DNA from: Oceanospirillaceae bacterium
GTDB taxonomy: Bacteria; Pseudomonadota; Gammaproteobacteria; Pseudomonadales; Balneatricaceae
DNA length: 32,595 nt
Reading direction: 5' to 3'
Assembly (NCBI GenBank): GCA_016845445.1
Contig: JAERSU010000064.1
Coordinates: 1-32,595, forward strand
A program made the position numbers and the translations under genes. Positions 23,378 through 32,019 of the stretch are shown in pieces. The notes under the pieces are model-generated. The model made no database searches. It had not been told where the DNA came from and saw nothing but the letters and a program-made list of their open reading frames with translations. Numbering within the stretch: the first letter of the stretch is position 1; each line of letters starts with the position of its first letter.

Positions 23378-24670
23378 ATCAAAACTCACTTGCCTTGAGA
23401 TTTGTTCGATATTGCCAAGTAATTGATTAGCCCTTTGTTCACCGAGCAATACTTGAGCCTTGTGCAATAATTTAGTTTGCATCTGGGCCACCGACAGCGG
23501 CACACCACAATCGTAACTAGCCTGCAGTTGACGCCCATTGTCTAGCTCCACAACAACCACAGCCTGGGTGTCAGTTAAACTTTCTATACCTTGCACATGG
23601 ACCTTAGAGAGACAGCTGCGCAGCTCAGGGCGGGTGTGTAACTCATCAGTAAAGGCCTGTGGATCAGCAGTATTAAGGTTATTTAGCTGCATGGCAATCA
23701 CCATGGCATAGCTAAATTTGGCCTGCAGCCCACTGCTTGGCTGTGGGTTATTGCATACCTTTAACCAACGCGGGTGTACCTGCACATGAATGGCGTTTAC
23801 CTGATTTGCCTGATAGGTGTGTTGAGCATTAATCAAGGCCAAGGCTTCAAGGCTAGCATGGGTTCCATGACAACAGGCATGCAATTTATGACTAATGTAA
23901 TCAAATCGATAACTGTCACCTAGGCCAGCTAGGGCCTGGGCATTGCTTTCCCCATGATGATTAAAGCTAAAGCCATAATCACCTTGCAGACCCTCGTCAA
24001 TAGAATCCATACCAAAATAGACTAGTTGCGCCACCTCAACGCCATTGGCGGCGGCCATGCCAGCGTTATAAGGCTTGCCCATGGTGCCAAATTGGTTTTT
24101 TAAACCACTGGCTCTCGAAGACAGCAGGCCAAACATGTGCAGGCATTGTTGTTTGTCCAAAGCCAATAACTTGGCAGCAGCGGCTGCCGCGCCAAAGCTA
24201 CCAGAGGTGGCCGTTTGATGAAAACCAGCTTCATAATGGCTACGCCCCATATAGGCGCCTACTCGGCAAGCCACCTCAACGCCAATTTGCGCCGCCAGCA
24301 AGAACTGCTTGCCTGTCACGCCTAGTTGTTCTGCAAGAGCAATAGCAGCGGGCATCACGGCCACACTGGTATGGCCAATATAATCAAAATGCGTGTCGTC
24401 GTAATCTAGGGCGTGGGCGCAGGCGCCATTCACCAGGGCTGCTGACCGAGCGGGCAGACGCTGTTGCTGGCCAAACACTCTGGCAGCAGGCATGCCACCT
24501 TGTTGATTAAGCATTTGCCTAATGACAGTGGCAACCGGTTGGTTTTCACCGGCGATAGCACAGGCACAATAATCAAACAAAGAGCAACGCACCACAGCGA
24601 GGCTATTTCTTGGTAACTGCTCATAGGTCGTATCAACAATAAAATCAGCTAGCTGTGCTTCTACAGACAT
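23357..24670 (-). CDS. MmgE/PrpD-family protein
   Basis: A 437-residue member of the MmgE/PrpD superfamily, which includes 2-methylcitrate dehydratase, cis-aconitate decarboxylase and iminodisuccinate epimerase. Family segments are visible: DYCACAIAGENQP, ALDYDDTHFDYIGHTSVAVMPAA-type region near residues 85-110, and the KLHACCHGTHASLEAL segment near 262-277. It is the last gene of the importer operon, 6 bases after aldehyde dehydrogenase 2. It probably hydrates, dehydrates or isomerises a di- or tricarboxylic intermediate, but the substrate cannot be read from sequence. Confidence 0.88.
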   Translation of the reverse strand: MSVEAQLADFIVDTTYEQLPRNSLAVVRCSLFDYCACAIAGENQPVATVIRQMLNQQGGMPAARVFGQQQRLPARSAALVNGACAHALDYDDTHFDYIGHTSVAVMPAAIALAEQLGVTGKQFLLAAQIGVEVACRVGAYMGRSHYEAGFHQTATSGSFGAAAAAAKLLALDKQQCLHMFGLLSSRASGLKNQFGTMGKPYNAGMAAANGVEVAQLVYFGMDSIDEGLQGDYGFSFNHHGESNAQALAGLGDSYRFDYISHKLHACCHGTHASLEALALINAQHTYQANQVNAIHVQVHPRWLKVCNNPQPSSGLQAKFSYAMVIAMQLNNLNTADPQAFTDELHTRPELRSCLSKVHVQGIESLTDTQAVVVVELDNGRQLQASYDCGVPLSVAQMQTKLLHKAQVLLGEQRANQLLGNIEQISRQVSFDLAVTAG

Positions 24671-24676
24671 AGTGCA

Positions 24677-26140
24677 TCAACCTAACACAAATGGATCGCG
24701 TGTCGCTCCGCTTAACTCAACCCAGGTGGTTCGGGTTTCTAAAAAGGCCTCCATGGCCATCAAACCATTGTCTTTACCATAGCCTGACTGTTTAAAGCCA
24801 CCAAATGGCACAGCATAGCTGACGGCTCGATAGGTATTAATCCACACGGTACCCACTCGTAATTGTTTGGCTAAACTATGGGCACGCTGAATATCTTTGG
24901 TCCAAATACCCGCTGCCAAGCCAAATTCAGAGTCATTGGCTAAAGCCGTGATATCGTCATCGTTAGTAAATTTCATAATGGCCAATACCGGACCAAATAC
25001 TTCTTCCTGTACTATGCTTGTTTGGTTGGTAACATTGGAGAGGATCGTTGGGCGAATAAAACGGCCGCCTAGCTCGGCATCTAAACAGCCGCCAGCTTCA
25101 ACCACAGCCCCCTCTGCCTTGGCTTTTTCAATCATGCCAAGTATTCGCTCACGCTGTGCATCCGATGCCACAGGCCCCATTTCTGTGGCCAGTTCAGCTG
25201 GGTTACCCATGACAATTTCATTGGCCCGCTTTACCAGCCTTGCTACTACCTCATCATAGATGGAATGATGCACATAAGCACGCGATCCTGCCACACAAGT
25301 CTGGCCACCGGCGGCAAAAATACCAGCCAGCAAACCATTAACAGCAGCGTCTTTATCGGCATCGGCAAACACTATCTGGGGAGACTTACCGCCAAGTTCC
25401 AACACCGTGGGAATCAGGTTCTGCGCTGCGGCAGTGGCAATATGGCGCGCCGTTGGGCCACCACCGGTAAAGGTGATCTTATCCAACCCCTTGTGACTGC
25501 TTAAGCGACTGCCCACCTCGACACCACCCGTCACCACGTTGATAACACCCGCTGGAACACCTGCCTGAGCGGCAATGTCTGCCAACAGCAGTGCCGTAAC
25601 AGGGGTTATATCGGATGGTTTCACTACCACGGTACAGCCGGCAGCCAATAAAGGCGCCAGCTTCCAGGTGAGCAGCATGAGGGGCGAATTCCAGGGTACG
25701 ATCGCCCCGACCACTCCCTTAGGTACTTTTTCCGTATAGATGAGAAAATTAGCATTGGGCGAAGGCAGGACTTCGCCACCTATTTTGTCAGCCATGCCAG
25801 CAAAAAAATCATAATAACTTTGCAGGCCCTTGGCCTGGGCAGCGGTTTCGCGAATAATTTTGCCGTTATCGCGGGACTCCAGCACGCCCAGATGCTCGGC
25901 ATTTTCCGTCAACAGGGCGCCAAGTTTACGCATAATAGTGGCACGTTCATGGCCAGCCATATGCGGCCATGGGCCATGATCAAATGCCTGCCTAGCTGCA
26001 GCTACTGCGGCATCCACCGCTGCCGGGCTATCCGGCACACGGGCCCAAACCTCGCCACTAAATGGATTACTCGTTGTTAACCAACGATCATCATCGGGCA
26101 TGACTTCGACATTGTTGATACGATTGCCATAGGTTTGCAT
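24677..26140 (-). CDS. NAD(P)-dependent aldehyde dehydrogenase 2
   Basis: A 487-residue aldehyde dehydrogenase of normal length. Catalytic N151 (IVPWN), E248 (LELGGKSP) and C282 (GQTCVAGSR) are present; the Rossmann turn is TFTGGGPTARH. AAGGT precedes the ATG. It lies between the zinc alcohol dehydrogenase (18 bases upstream) and the MmgE/PrpD gene (6 bases downstream), so an alcohol to aldehyde to acid sequence, or oxidation of an aminoaldehyde made by the P450, fits the operon. It shares catalytic residue numbering with aldehyde dehydrogenase 1 at 16647. Confidence 0.93.
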   Translation of the reverse strand: MQTYGNRINNVEVMPDDDRWLTTSNPFSGEVWARVPDSPAAVDAAVAAARQAFDHGPWPHMAGHERATIMRKLGALLTENAEHLGVLESRDNGKIIRETAAQAKGLQSYYDFFAGMADKIGGEVLPSPNANFLIYTEKVPKGVVGAIVPWNSPLMLLTWKLAPLLAAGCTVVVKPSDITPVTALLLADIAAQAGVPAGVINVVTGGVEVGSRLSSHKGLDKITFTGGGPTARHIATAAAQNLIPTVLELGGKSPQIVFADADKDAAVNGLLAGIFAAGGQTCVAGSRAYVHHSIYDEVVARLVKRANEIVMGNPAELATEMGPVASDAQRERILGMIEKAKAEGAVVEAGGCLDAELGGRFIRPTILSNVTNQTSIVQEEVFGPVLAIMKFTNDDDITALANDSEFGLAAGIWTKDIQRAHSLAKQLRVGTVWINTYRAVSYAVPFGGFKQSGYGKDNGLMAMEAFLETRTTWVELSGATRDPFVLG

Positions 26141-26158
26141 ACCTTAATCCCCTTATCG

Positions 26159-27112
26159 TTAAATAGTTAACACCAGGCGCGCATCCACCTGTCCTGCGCG
26201 TAAGCGGTCGTGAGCTTGCTGCGCTTGCTCCAGCGGTAGTGTTTCTACCGGTACTAGAATATCTTCGCGCCCGGCTAAATCTAACAGCTCTACCATCTGC
26301 TGTGGACTACCCCAGACTGAGGTTTGGAAAATGGCCTCGTGGGGCACCTTACCAAAGCCGAAGGGGACATCTCCGCCAAATAGACCAACTACAACGACAC
26401 GCCCGCCCTTGCAGATATGATCGCGGCCCGTGGTCAAGGTGGGCCCCGCACCGACAAAATCAACGATAAAGTCGTACTTACCTTCTACCTGGTCTGGCCC
26501 TAAGGCATGATGGGCACCGCGGGCTAATGCCTGTTGACGCTTATTGGCATCCAGATCAACCACCGTCACTTCAGCGTCACTTAACAAGCGTAGATAACGG
26601 ATGGCATATTGGCCCAAGCCACCAGCCCCAATGACCATGGCTCTTGCCCCCTTTTGGCGGGCTTCAGGTAAACCATGACACACGGCTCGATAGGCAGTTA
26701 AGCCACCACAAGCAAGGGGGGCCACCTTAACCGGATCTAGGTCACCTAAGGGTGCCAAATAATCCCTATGCGGCACAACTAGCTGTTCTGCATAGCCGCC
26801 ATCCACTACCAAACCAGCTTCCGTTGCATTAGAGCAAATCTGCTGCTGGCCCTTGGCACACTCAGGGCATGCGCCACAACCCCACGGGGCAAACACCATC
26901 ACCGGTCCCAACTTATTATGCTCGCCAACGACTTCATGACCTAAAATAATGGGGGTCTGATCACCATAATCGCCATCCACCACATGTAGGTCAGAATGAC
27001 ACACACCGCAGGCGCTCACTTGGATAATTTCCTCTGTACCATTGGCCACCGGATCCGGGCGCTCAACCACTTCTAATTGTGAACCAACACTTGGTAATAC
27101 CACTGCTTTCAT
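26159..27112 (-). CDS. Compact zinc-dependent alcohol dehydrogenase
   Basis: A 317-residue medium-chain zinc dehydrogenase. The catalytic zinc ligands are in GVCHSDLH and LGHEVVGE; the structural zinc cysteines are CGACPECAKGQQQIC; the Rossmann motif is VIGAGGLGQYAIRY. It is about 20-30 residues shorter than usual. About ten residues are missing just after GHE, where relatives have the V-G-x-x-V-x-x-x-x-x-G-D-R-V strand pair; here the chain goes directly to KLGPVMVFAPWG. The frame is intact, so this is a compact variant rather than a broken gene. Only a weak ribosome site is seen. It is 33 bases after livF and should be co-transcribed with the importer. Confidence 0.88.
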   Translation of the reverse strand: MKAVVLPSVGSQLEVVERPDPVANGTEEIIQVSACGVCHSDLHVVDGDYGDQTPIILGHEVVGEHNKLGPVMVFAPWGCGACPECAKGQQQICSNATEAGLVVDGGYAEQLVVPHRDYLAPLGDLDPVKVAPLACGGLTAYRAVCHGLPEARQKGARAMVIGAGGLGQYAIRYLRLLSDAEVTVVDLDANKRQQALARGAHHALGPDQVEGKYDFIVDFVGAGPTLTTGRDHICKGGRVVVVGLFGGDVPFGFGKVPHEAIFQTSVWGSPQQMVELLDLAGREDILVPVETLPLEQAQQAHDRLRAGQVDARLVLTI

Positions 27113-27145
27113 TATTGAATACTCTTTTGTGTCTAGCTATAAACG

Positions 27146-27856
27146 TTAATCTTGATGACCAAAATAGGCTTGCGTTAATTTGGCGTCATGGCGTAATTCA
27201 TCCACCGTACCGGAAACCATGACCTTGCCAGATTCCAGCACATAGATACGCTCGGCCAAGGTCAGAGCAAACTGGGCATTTTGCTCGGTTATTAATATGG
27301 TCAAACCATATTCATCACGCATACGCCGCAAGGCTGCAGCTATTTCGGCACATAATTTGGGCGCCAAGCCAATGGTGGGTTCATCCACCATTAACAAACG
27401 AGGATTGGTCATCATGGCACGCCCCAAAGACACCATCTGACGTTCACCACCTGACATATTGCTAGTCTCTTGGGTACGGCGCTCGGCTAAACGGGGAAAC
27501 AAGGCGTAGACCTGTTGTAAATTGCTCTCAATGGTGTCTCTGGCGGTATAGGCACCGACCATCAAATTGTCATACACCGATAGATAAGGAAACAGATTAA
27601 ATCGCTCTGAACCGTAGCCAATACCTGCATTAACAATATCTGCAGATGACTTTTGGCTAATTTCTTGGCCGGCATAAACCATGGAACCCGTGGTGTTAGT
27701 CAGCCCCATTATGCTATCAAGCATGGTCGACTTGCCGGCCCCATTGGCGCCGATAACTGCCACAATTTCGCCTTCATTGACTTCGATATCAACACCATGC
27801 AGGGCTTGGGCCTTGCCGTAAAAGGCCGATAAATTGGCTAGTTTTAATAATGCCAC
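27146..27856 (-). CDS. livF: Branched-chain-type ABC transporter ATPase LivF
   Basis: A 236-residue ATP-binding subunit of a Liv-type importer. Walker A GANGAGKST, signature MSGGERQM, Walker B LLMVDEPTIGLAP and the H-loop-region ITEQNAQFAL are complete. It begins with GTG overlapping the livG TAG by one base, behind GGGAGAGG. Partners are LivG, LivH, LivM and the binding protein upstream in the operon. Liv importers carry branched amino acids but also amides, urea and aromatic acids; the specificity here is set by the binding protein. Confidence 0.93.
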   Translation of the reverse strand: MALLKLANLSAFYGKAQALHGVDIEVNEGEIVAVIGANGAGKSTMLDSIMGLTNTTGSMVYAGQEISQKSSADIVNAGIGYGSERFNLFPYLSVYDNLMVGAYTARDTIESNLQQVYALFPRLAERRTQETSNMSGGERQMVSLGRAMMTNPRLLMVDEPTIGLAPKLCAEIAAALRRMRDEYGLTILITEQNAQFALTLAERIYVLESGKVMVSGTVDELRHDAKLTQAYFGHQD

Positions 27857-28587
27857 TACACCTCTCCCAGATAAGATGACAATACCGCTGGATTGGCCAT
27901 AACCTGGTCAAAACTACCGCGCGCGATTTCTGCCCCCTGGTTAATGGCTATGGCTGTATCCACCAAGGGCTTAAGCGCTGGCAAATCATGACTAACCATC
28001 AGGAAGGTCATACCATCAGCACGCATTTTCAGGATCAGCTCGGAAATTTGACTCACTTCTGCCGCAGTAAGGCCTGCGAAAACTTCATCCAACAACATAA
28101 TTTTTGGCTTGCATGCCATGCTGCGCGCCATTTCCAATTTACGCAGGTCGCCCATCGACAGTTCAGCTGGGGTGCGTTCATAATCAGCCTCCGCCAGACC
28201 TACCTTGTGGGCTAATTGACGTTCATATTCAAGATCAGGGCGCTGTCTTAACATGTCCCATATACTATTGGGCATGTGGCCTATACGGATATTCTCCAGC
28301 ACGGTTAATTCTGCAAAGGGACGCGGCACCTGGTAGGTTCTAGCAATCTGCCGTTTAATCCGGGCTGCCGGTTTTAACCTACTGATTTCTTCACTATATA
28401 AATGAATGCTGCCGGCACTCTGCTGCAATTCACCCATAATTTGCGAGAAGATAGTGGTTTTGCCAGCGCCATTAGGCCCTAACAAGGTCATAGACTCACC
28501 TTCATGCAGAGTAAAGGAAACATCATTGGTTGCCACCAGAGCACCAAATCGTTTCACCAAATTACGAACTTCTAGCACAGGTTTCAT
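27856..28587 (-). CDS. livG: Branched-chain-type ABC transporter ATPase LivG
   Basis: A 243-residue ATPase with Walker A GPNGAGKTT, a variant signature LSMGDLRKLEMARS (LSMG in place of LSGG) and Walker B MLLDEVFAGLT. GGAGGTG 5 bases before the ATG at 28587 decides the start over the frame open to 28605, and the ATG overlaps the livM stop (ATGA). It pairs with LivF on the cytoplasmic face of the importer. Confidence 0.93.
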   Translation of the reverse strand: MKPVLEVRNLVKRFGALVATNDVSFTLHEGESMTLLGPNGAGKTTIFSQIMGELQQSAGSIHLYSEEISRLKPAARIKRQIARTYQVPRPFAELTVLENIRIGHMPNSIWDMLRQRPDLEYERQLAHKVGLAEADYERTPAELSMGDLRKLEMARSMACKPKIMLLDEVFAGLTAAEVSQISELILKMRADGMTFLMVSHDLPALKPLVDTAIAINQGAEIARGSFDQVMANPAVLSSYLGEV

Positions 28588-29531
28588 GCCGCACCTCCAC
28601 GCCACCGTTGGTACAGCTTTTCTAGTAGGTTATAGATACCCTTTGGCTGGTACATATACAGCAACAAGGCGATGGCACCGTAAATAAAGTAACGGCCGGC
28701 ACCGGGTAAATAGGGGCGTAAAAACTCTAATAAGAAGGTTAAGAAGAAGGCACCGATAATGGGCCCTATTATGGTGCCAGAACCACCTAACAAAACCGCC
28801 ACAATGATGGTAAATAAAAAATTAATATCAAACAGGGTCCGCGGTGCAATAGCGCCTACATAGTGAGCATAAAAAGCACCGCCTAAGCCGGCAATAAAGG
28901 CACTGAGCATAAAGGCCGCAAGCTTCAGTTTAGTGGTACTTTTGCCACTGCCTTCCAATGATTCTTCCTGCATACCTAGCGCACTAAGGGCGGTACCAAG
29001 TTGCGTGCGCATGATCAACCAGGCCGAAAAGGCCACGGCGAACATCAAACTCATGGACATGTAAAAGCCATTTTCGGCACCACGGGTTAAGGTTTTAATG
29101 CCAAAAATACCACGCGTGCCACCGGTTAAATCCGGCCTTACAACCTGTACTAACTGATAAGCCAGTTCCATAAAAGCCAAGGTTACCAGGGCAAAATAGC
29201 TGCCTTTAATACGCAGGGCCGGCAAAAATATCAACACGCTGCCAAGCATGGTAATCAGCACGGCTAAGGGAATGGAATACTCCACCGGCATGCCAAAGCG
29301 TTTGCTCATAATGGCCGTGGCGTAAACCCCAATACCGATGAGAAAAGGATGGCCAAAACTGATATAGCCAGTACGCCCTGACAAGACATCCCAGCTAATG
29401 GCAAAGATGGCTAGGAAGTTGGCAAAGATAAAAATACGCAAGGTGCCATTAGAGACAAAATTTGGCATGAGAAGCATGATTAAAAGGAAGGCACCCCATG
29501 CAACCAGGTGCTTTTTTTCGATCAATTTCAT
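28584..29531 (-). CDS. livM: Branched-chain-type ABC transporter permease LivM
   Basis: A 315-residue inner-membrane permease with about ten hydrophobic helices. Family marks include SGRTGYISFGHPFLIGIGVYA near residues 52-72 and GGSGTIIGPIIGAFFL near 250-265. Its start overlaps the livH stop (ATGA) and its stop overlaps the livG start, indicating tight translational coupling through the permease/ATPase genes. Confidence 0.93.
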   Translation of the reverse strand: MKLIEKKHLVAWGAFLLIMLLMPNFVSNGTLRIFIFANFLAIFAISWDVLSGRTGYISFGHPFLIGIGVYATAIMSKRFGMPVEYSIPLAVLITMLGSVLIFLPALRIKGSYFALVTLAFMELAYQLVQVVRPDLTGGTRGIFGIKTLTRGAENGFYMSMSLMFAVAFSAWLIMRTQLGTALSALGMQEESLEGSGKSTTKLKLAAFMLSAFIAGLGGAFYAHYVGAIAPRTLFDINFLFTIIVAVLLGGSGTIIGPIIGAFFLTFLLEFLRPYLPGAGRYFIYGAIALLLYMYQPKGIYNLLEKLYQRWRGGAA

Positions 29532-30382
29532 GCCAACTCCTCCCGGCCAAATAGGCCACGAGGACGAAATATTAAGAACAAAATAATCAGCAGCATGGTG
29601 AAGATACCACGCAACTCAGGAGCTATATAGCTCACTACTATGACTTCCAAAAAGCCAATAATATGGGCCACAATCAGCGTGCCGATAATGGAGCCAATAC
29701 CACCCACAATAACGATGGCCACAGTGACGATAAGCGGCCCCACCCACATGAAGGGCGATAATTGCGTATAGCTAGCAAAAAACACCCCAGCCACGCCACC
29801 AAGCAGGCCAGAAATGCCCCAGGTGACCATGTTTATCCATTCACCGTTAATACCACAGATAGCCGCGCCTTTTGGGTCTTGCGATACAGCCAGCATAGCG
29901 CGACCAGTATGACTTTGACGGACAAAGATAAACACCGCAATGATTAACACCCAGCTTAGGCCGGTGGCTAATATATTACTCCAAGGTGCCGTTACGCCTT
30001 CTAGGCGCACAATACCCGGCACGAGAGAATGTAGAATTTTAGTACTTTCACCAAACACTAGAATAATGGCTGACTGAATAACGATGGCCAAAATCAAAGT
30101 AGCGATTTCAATAGCAACATGATTGCCTTTGAGGGGTTTGGCTATAAAACGGTACTTAAGTAAGCCGGCTAAACAACCCACGGCAGCGGCCAAAATCAGG
30201 CCTATGCCCTTTGGCAAACCCAATTGCTGGGAAATATAAAAATACACATAGCCGCCGATCATGAGGTAAGCCCCATAGGCTAAATTAAGCACCCTACCGA
30301 CACTAAAAATGAGGGTAAAGCCAATGGCAATAAGGGCATATAAACCACTGAGCAACATCCCTTGGATAATAATCTGGGTCAT
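29528..30382 (-). CDS. livH: Branched-chain-type ABC transporter permease LivH
   Basis: A 284-residue permease with about eight hydrophobic helices, starting MTQIIIQGMLLSGLYALIA as usual for LivH. The VGGIGSIIGTLIVAHIIG segment near residue 230 is typical. AGGAA precedes the ATG at 30382, which is chosen over the frame open to 30448 because that extension translates an intergenic hairpin. It follows the binding-protein gene by 84 bases containing that hairpin. Confidence 0.92.
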   Translation of the reverse strand: MTQIIIQGMLLSGLYALIAIGFTLIFSVGRVLNLAYGAYLMIGGYVYFYISQQLGLPKGIGLILAAAVGCLAGLLKYRFIAKPLKGNHVAIEIATLILAIVIQSAIILVFGESTKILHSLVPGIVRLEGVTAPWSNILATGLSWVLIIAVFIFVRQSHTGRAMLAVSQDPKGAAICGINGEWINMVTWGISGLLGGVAGVFFASYTQLSPFMWVGPLIVTVAIVIVGGIGSIIGTLIVAHIIGFLEVIVVSYIAPELRGIFTMLLIILFLIFRPRGLFGREELA

Positions 30383-30420
30383 CGCAGATTCCTGAACAAA
30401 AGCATATGAGGGTAAGCTAA

Positions 30421-30443
30421 ACGGGCGGCTCCTTGCCGCCCGT
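30421..30443 (-). terminator. Intercistronic hairpin between binding protein and livH
   Basis: A perfect 9-bp stem (ACGGGCGGC / GCCGCCCGT, 5-base loop) 24 bases after the binding-protein stop, without a T-run on the minus strand. It probably acts as a partial attenuator or 3' mRNA stabiliser, giving more binding protein than permease, rather than as a full terminator. Confidence 0.6.
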
Positions 30444-30466
30444 GTCATTGCTACTAGGTGATACTA

Positions 30467-31762
30467 TTACTTTGCTGGCACCCAGCTTGGCAACACAAAC
30501 TCACCATTGGCATATTTTTCCGGGTAAACCACGTAAGGCTTGCCATCTTCATGCCACTGCACAACCACCATAGAAGGCGCACCATCATCGAATGGTTCAC
30601 TTAGATCAAAGCGAATATTATGGGGATAGGTACGACCCGTTACCGGTTCAATTTCATCATGCTGCCACCAGCCATAACGCAACCACAGCTCACCATCTTT
30701 CATGAGTTTGAGGTCTTGTTTTTCCATGGCTGCAGACCAGCCATCACCAAAACCACCGACTTCTCCAGCTGCCGCTAGGGCTTGTTTTAACCCATGATAG
30801 ACATTGAAGCCATTAAAGTGCGGCATCACTGGGCGACTGGTATAGCGAGATTGATAGGTGGCAACAAATTCAGCCGAAACAGGGTCCAGATCAAGGCCCA
30901 CAGCAGGGATAGGTGACAAGGTAGAAATACCTGCACCAGCGCCACCAGTATCAGTCCAATATTCATGACCTAAGGCCGCCACGTTGACCCCGGTCATGGC
31001 CAAGGGTACTTGCAGCTTCACATATTGGGCTGACAAGCCAGCGGCGTTAACCGTACTTATTTGGTAAATAAAATCGGCACCACTTTGCTCTGCTTTAGAA
31101 AATAACGGGGCAAAATCGTTGGTGGTGATATCGTACTTAATCACTTCTTTCACTTCGATGCCTGCCACTGGTGCAAGGGCCTCGGTGACCAGACCGGTAA
31201 TGGCCTCACCAAAGGCCGTATCCTCGGCCAAAATCACCACCGATTCAAAGCCCATCTTGGCCTTAAGTACGTCAGCGCCAAAGTTGATATACAAGGTGGC
31301 CAAAGCTTCATCGGAAGCGACGTTCATGAAGTAGTTTTTCATGCCTTCTGGATCGTCTTTAACCATGTCGATGATACCAACATAAGAAGCCCAGGTATCC
31401 AAGGTTGGGATTTGATATTCAAGGAATCGTGGCATCCAGGCTAAAGACACATCATCAATGGAGCTGGATACAATGAAGTCCACTTCTGCTGATTCAGCCA
31501 AAAATTCATACGCTTTAATACCCTCGGTAGGGTCTTCTCGGGTATCGGCTGTTACCAGCTCTACTTGCTGGCCATTGACACCACCTGTGTTGTTGATTTC
31601 GTCAATAGCAATTTCTGCAGCGCGTAAGCCGCTCAAGCCAGAATCCGAGGACATGGAACCAATAAAGCCAACTTTAATCGGCTCAGCTGCCAGACTGGCC
31701 ATGCTTATTGCGGATATAGCCACACCGCTCACCACTGGTTTCAACCAAGATTTAATAGTCAT
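30467..31762 (-). CDS. Periplasmic substrate-binding protein of the Liv-type importer
   Basis: A 431-residue type-I periplasmic binding protein. The N-terminus is a Sec signal (KSWLKPVV then a hydrophobic run to SMASLAA, likely cut before EPIKVGFIG); there is no lipobox cysteine. The mature start IKVGFIGSMSSDSGLSGLRAAEIAIDEIN and VELVTADTREDP are typical of the LivJ/AmiC group. Ligand cannot be read from sequence. AGGAG is 10 bases before the ATG at 31762, preferred to the frame open to 31816. It is the first gene of an eight-gene operon and lies about 88 bases downstream of the operator at 31850. Confidence 0.92.
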   Translation of the reverse strand: MTIKSWLKPVVSGVAISAISMASLAAEPIKVGFIGSMSSDSGLSGLRAAEIAIDEINNTGGVNGQQVELVTADTREDPTEGIKAYEFLAESAEVDFIVSSSIDDVSLAWMPRFLEYQIPTLDTWASYVGIIDMVKDDPEGMKNYFMNVASDEALATLYINFGADVLKAKMGFESVVILAEDTAFGEAITGLVTEALAPVAGIEVKEVIKYDITTNDFAPLFSKAEQSGADFIYQISTVNAAGLSAQYVKLQVPLAMTGVNVAALGHEYWTDTGGAGAGISTLSPIPAVGLDLDPVSAEFVATYQSRYTSRPVMPHFNGFNVYHGLKQALAAAGEVGGFGDGWSAAMEKQDLKLMKDGELWLRYGWWQHDEIEPVTGRTYPHNIRFDLSEPFDDGAPSMVVVQWHEDGKPYVVYPEKYANGEFVLPSWVPAK

Positions 31763-31849
31763 TGTTGTTATTCTCCTGTGTATTTTTTTAGCAATAACAC
31801 GGTTTAGCATTTGCAATTAACCATGTATCCATCGCCTATTACATATTCA

Positions 31850-31862
31850 GTATACTGTATAC
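31850..31862. promoter_or_regulatory. GTATAC-N-GTATAC operator of the importer operon
   Basis: GTATAC-T-GTATAC, the same 13-base core as the sites at 21166 and 22565; the outer bases do not pair here. It lies about 10-22 bases downstream of the expected transcription start of the promoter at 31879-31906, a position suited to repression. Confidence 0.78.
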
Positions 31863-31878
31863 ACTGATATACCAATAC

Positions 31879-31906
31879 AAAATAGCACAACCAGCAAGAC
31901 TGTCAA
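31879..31906 (-). promoter_or_regulatory. Promoter of the importer operon
   Basis: On the minus strand a consensus -35 TTGACA (31901-31906) and -10 TATTTT (31879-31884) are separated by 16 bases, upstream of the operator and the binding-protein gene. Confidence 0.65.
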
Positions 31907-31984
31907 TTTAAGAAAATTTAACTGTAAGCCGCAATTTGGCTTAAGCGGGTGGGATTTGAAGAAATTTTAGTTAATTAGAATAGA

Positions 31985-32008
31985 GGGGTGAGGACATTTC
32001 CCCACCCC
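31985..32008 (-). terminator. Candidate terminator of the FMN reductase gene
   Basis: A 9-bp stem with one mismatch (plus-strand arms GGGGTGAGG and CCCCACCCC, loop ACATTT) 11 bases beyond the stop. The following minus-strand sequence TCTATTCTAATT is only moderately T-rich. Confidence 0.5.
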
Positions 32009-32019
32009 CTTAAAAGACA

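Noticed and set aside
26159-27112. Frameshifted or pseudogene alcohol dehydrogenase
   Set aside because: The frame is continuous, with all zinc ligands and the Rossmann motif present; the shortening is in frame.
30383-30448. Upstream start of LivH
   Set aside because: The extension translates the intercistronic hairpin and is rich in Arg/Ser/Pro, unlike LivH N-termini.
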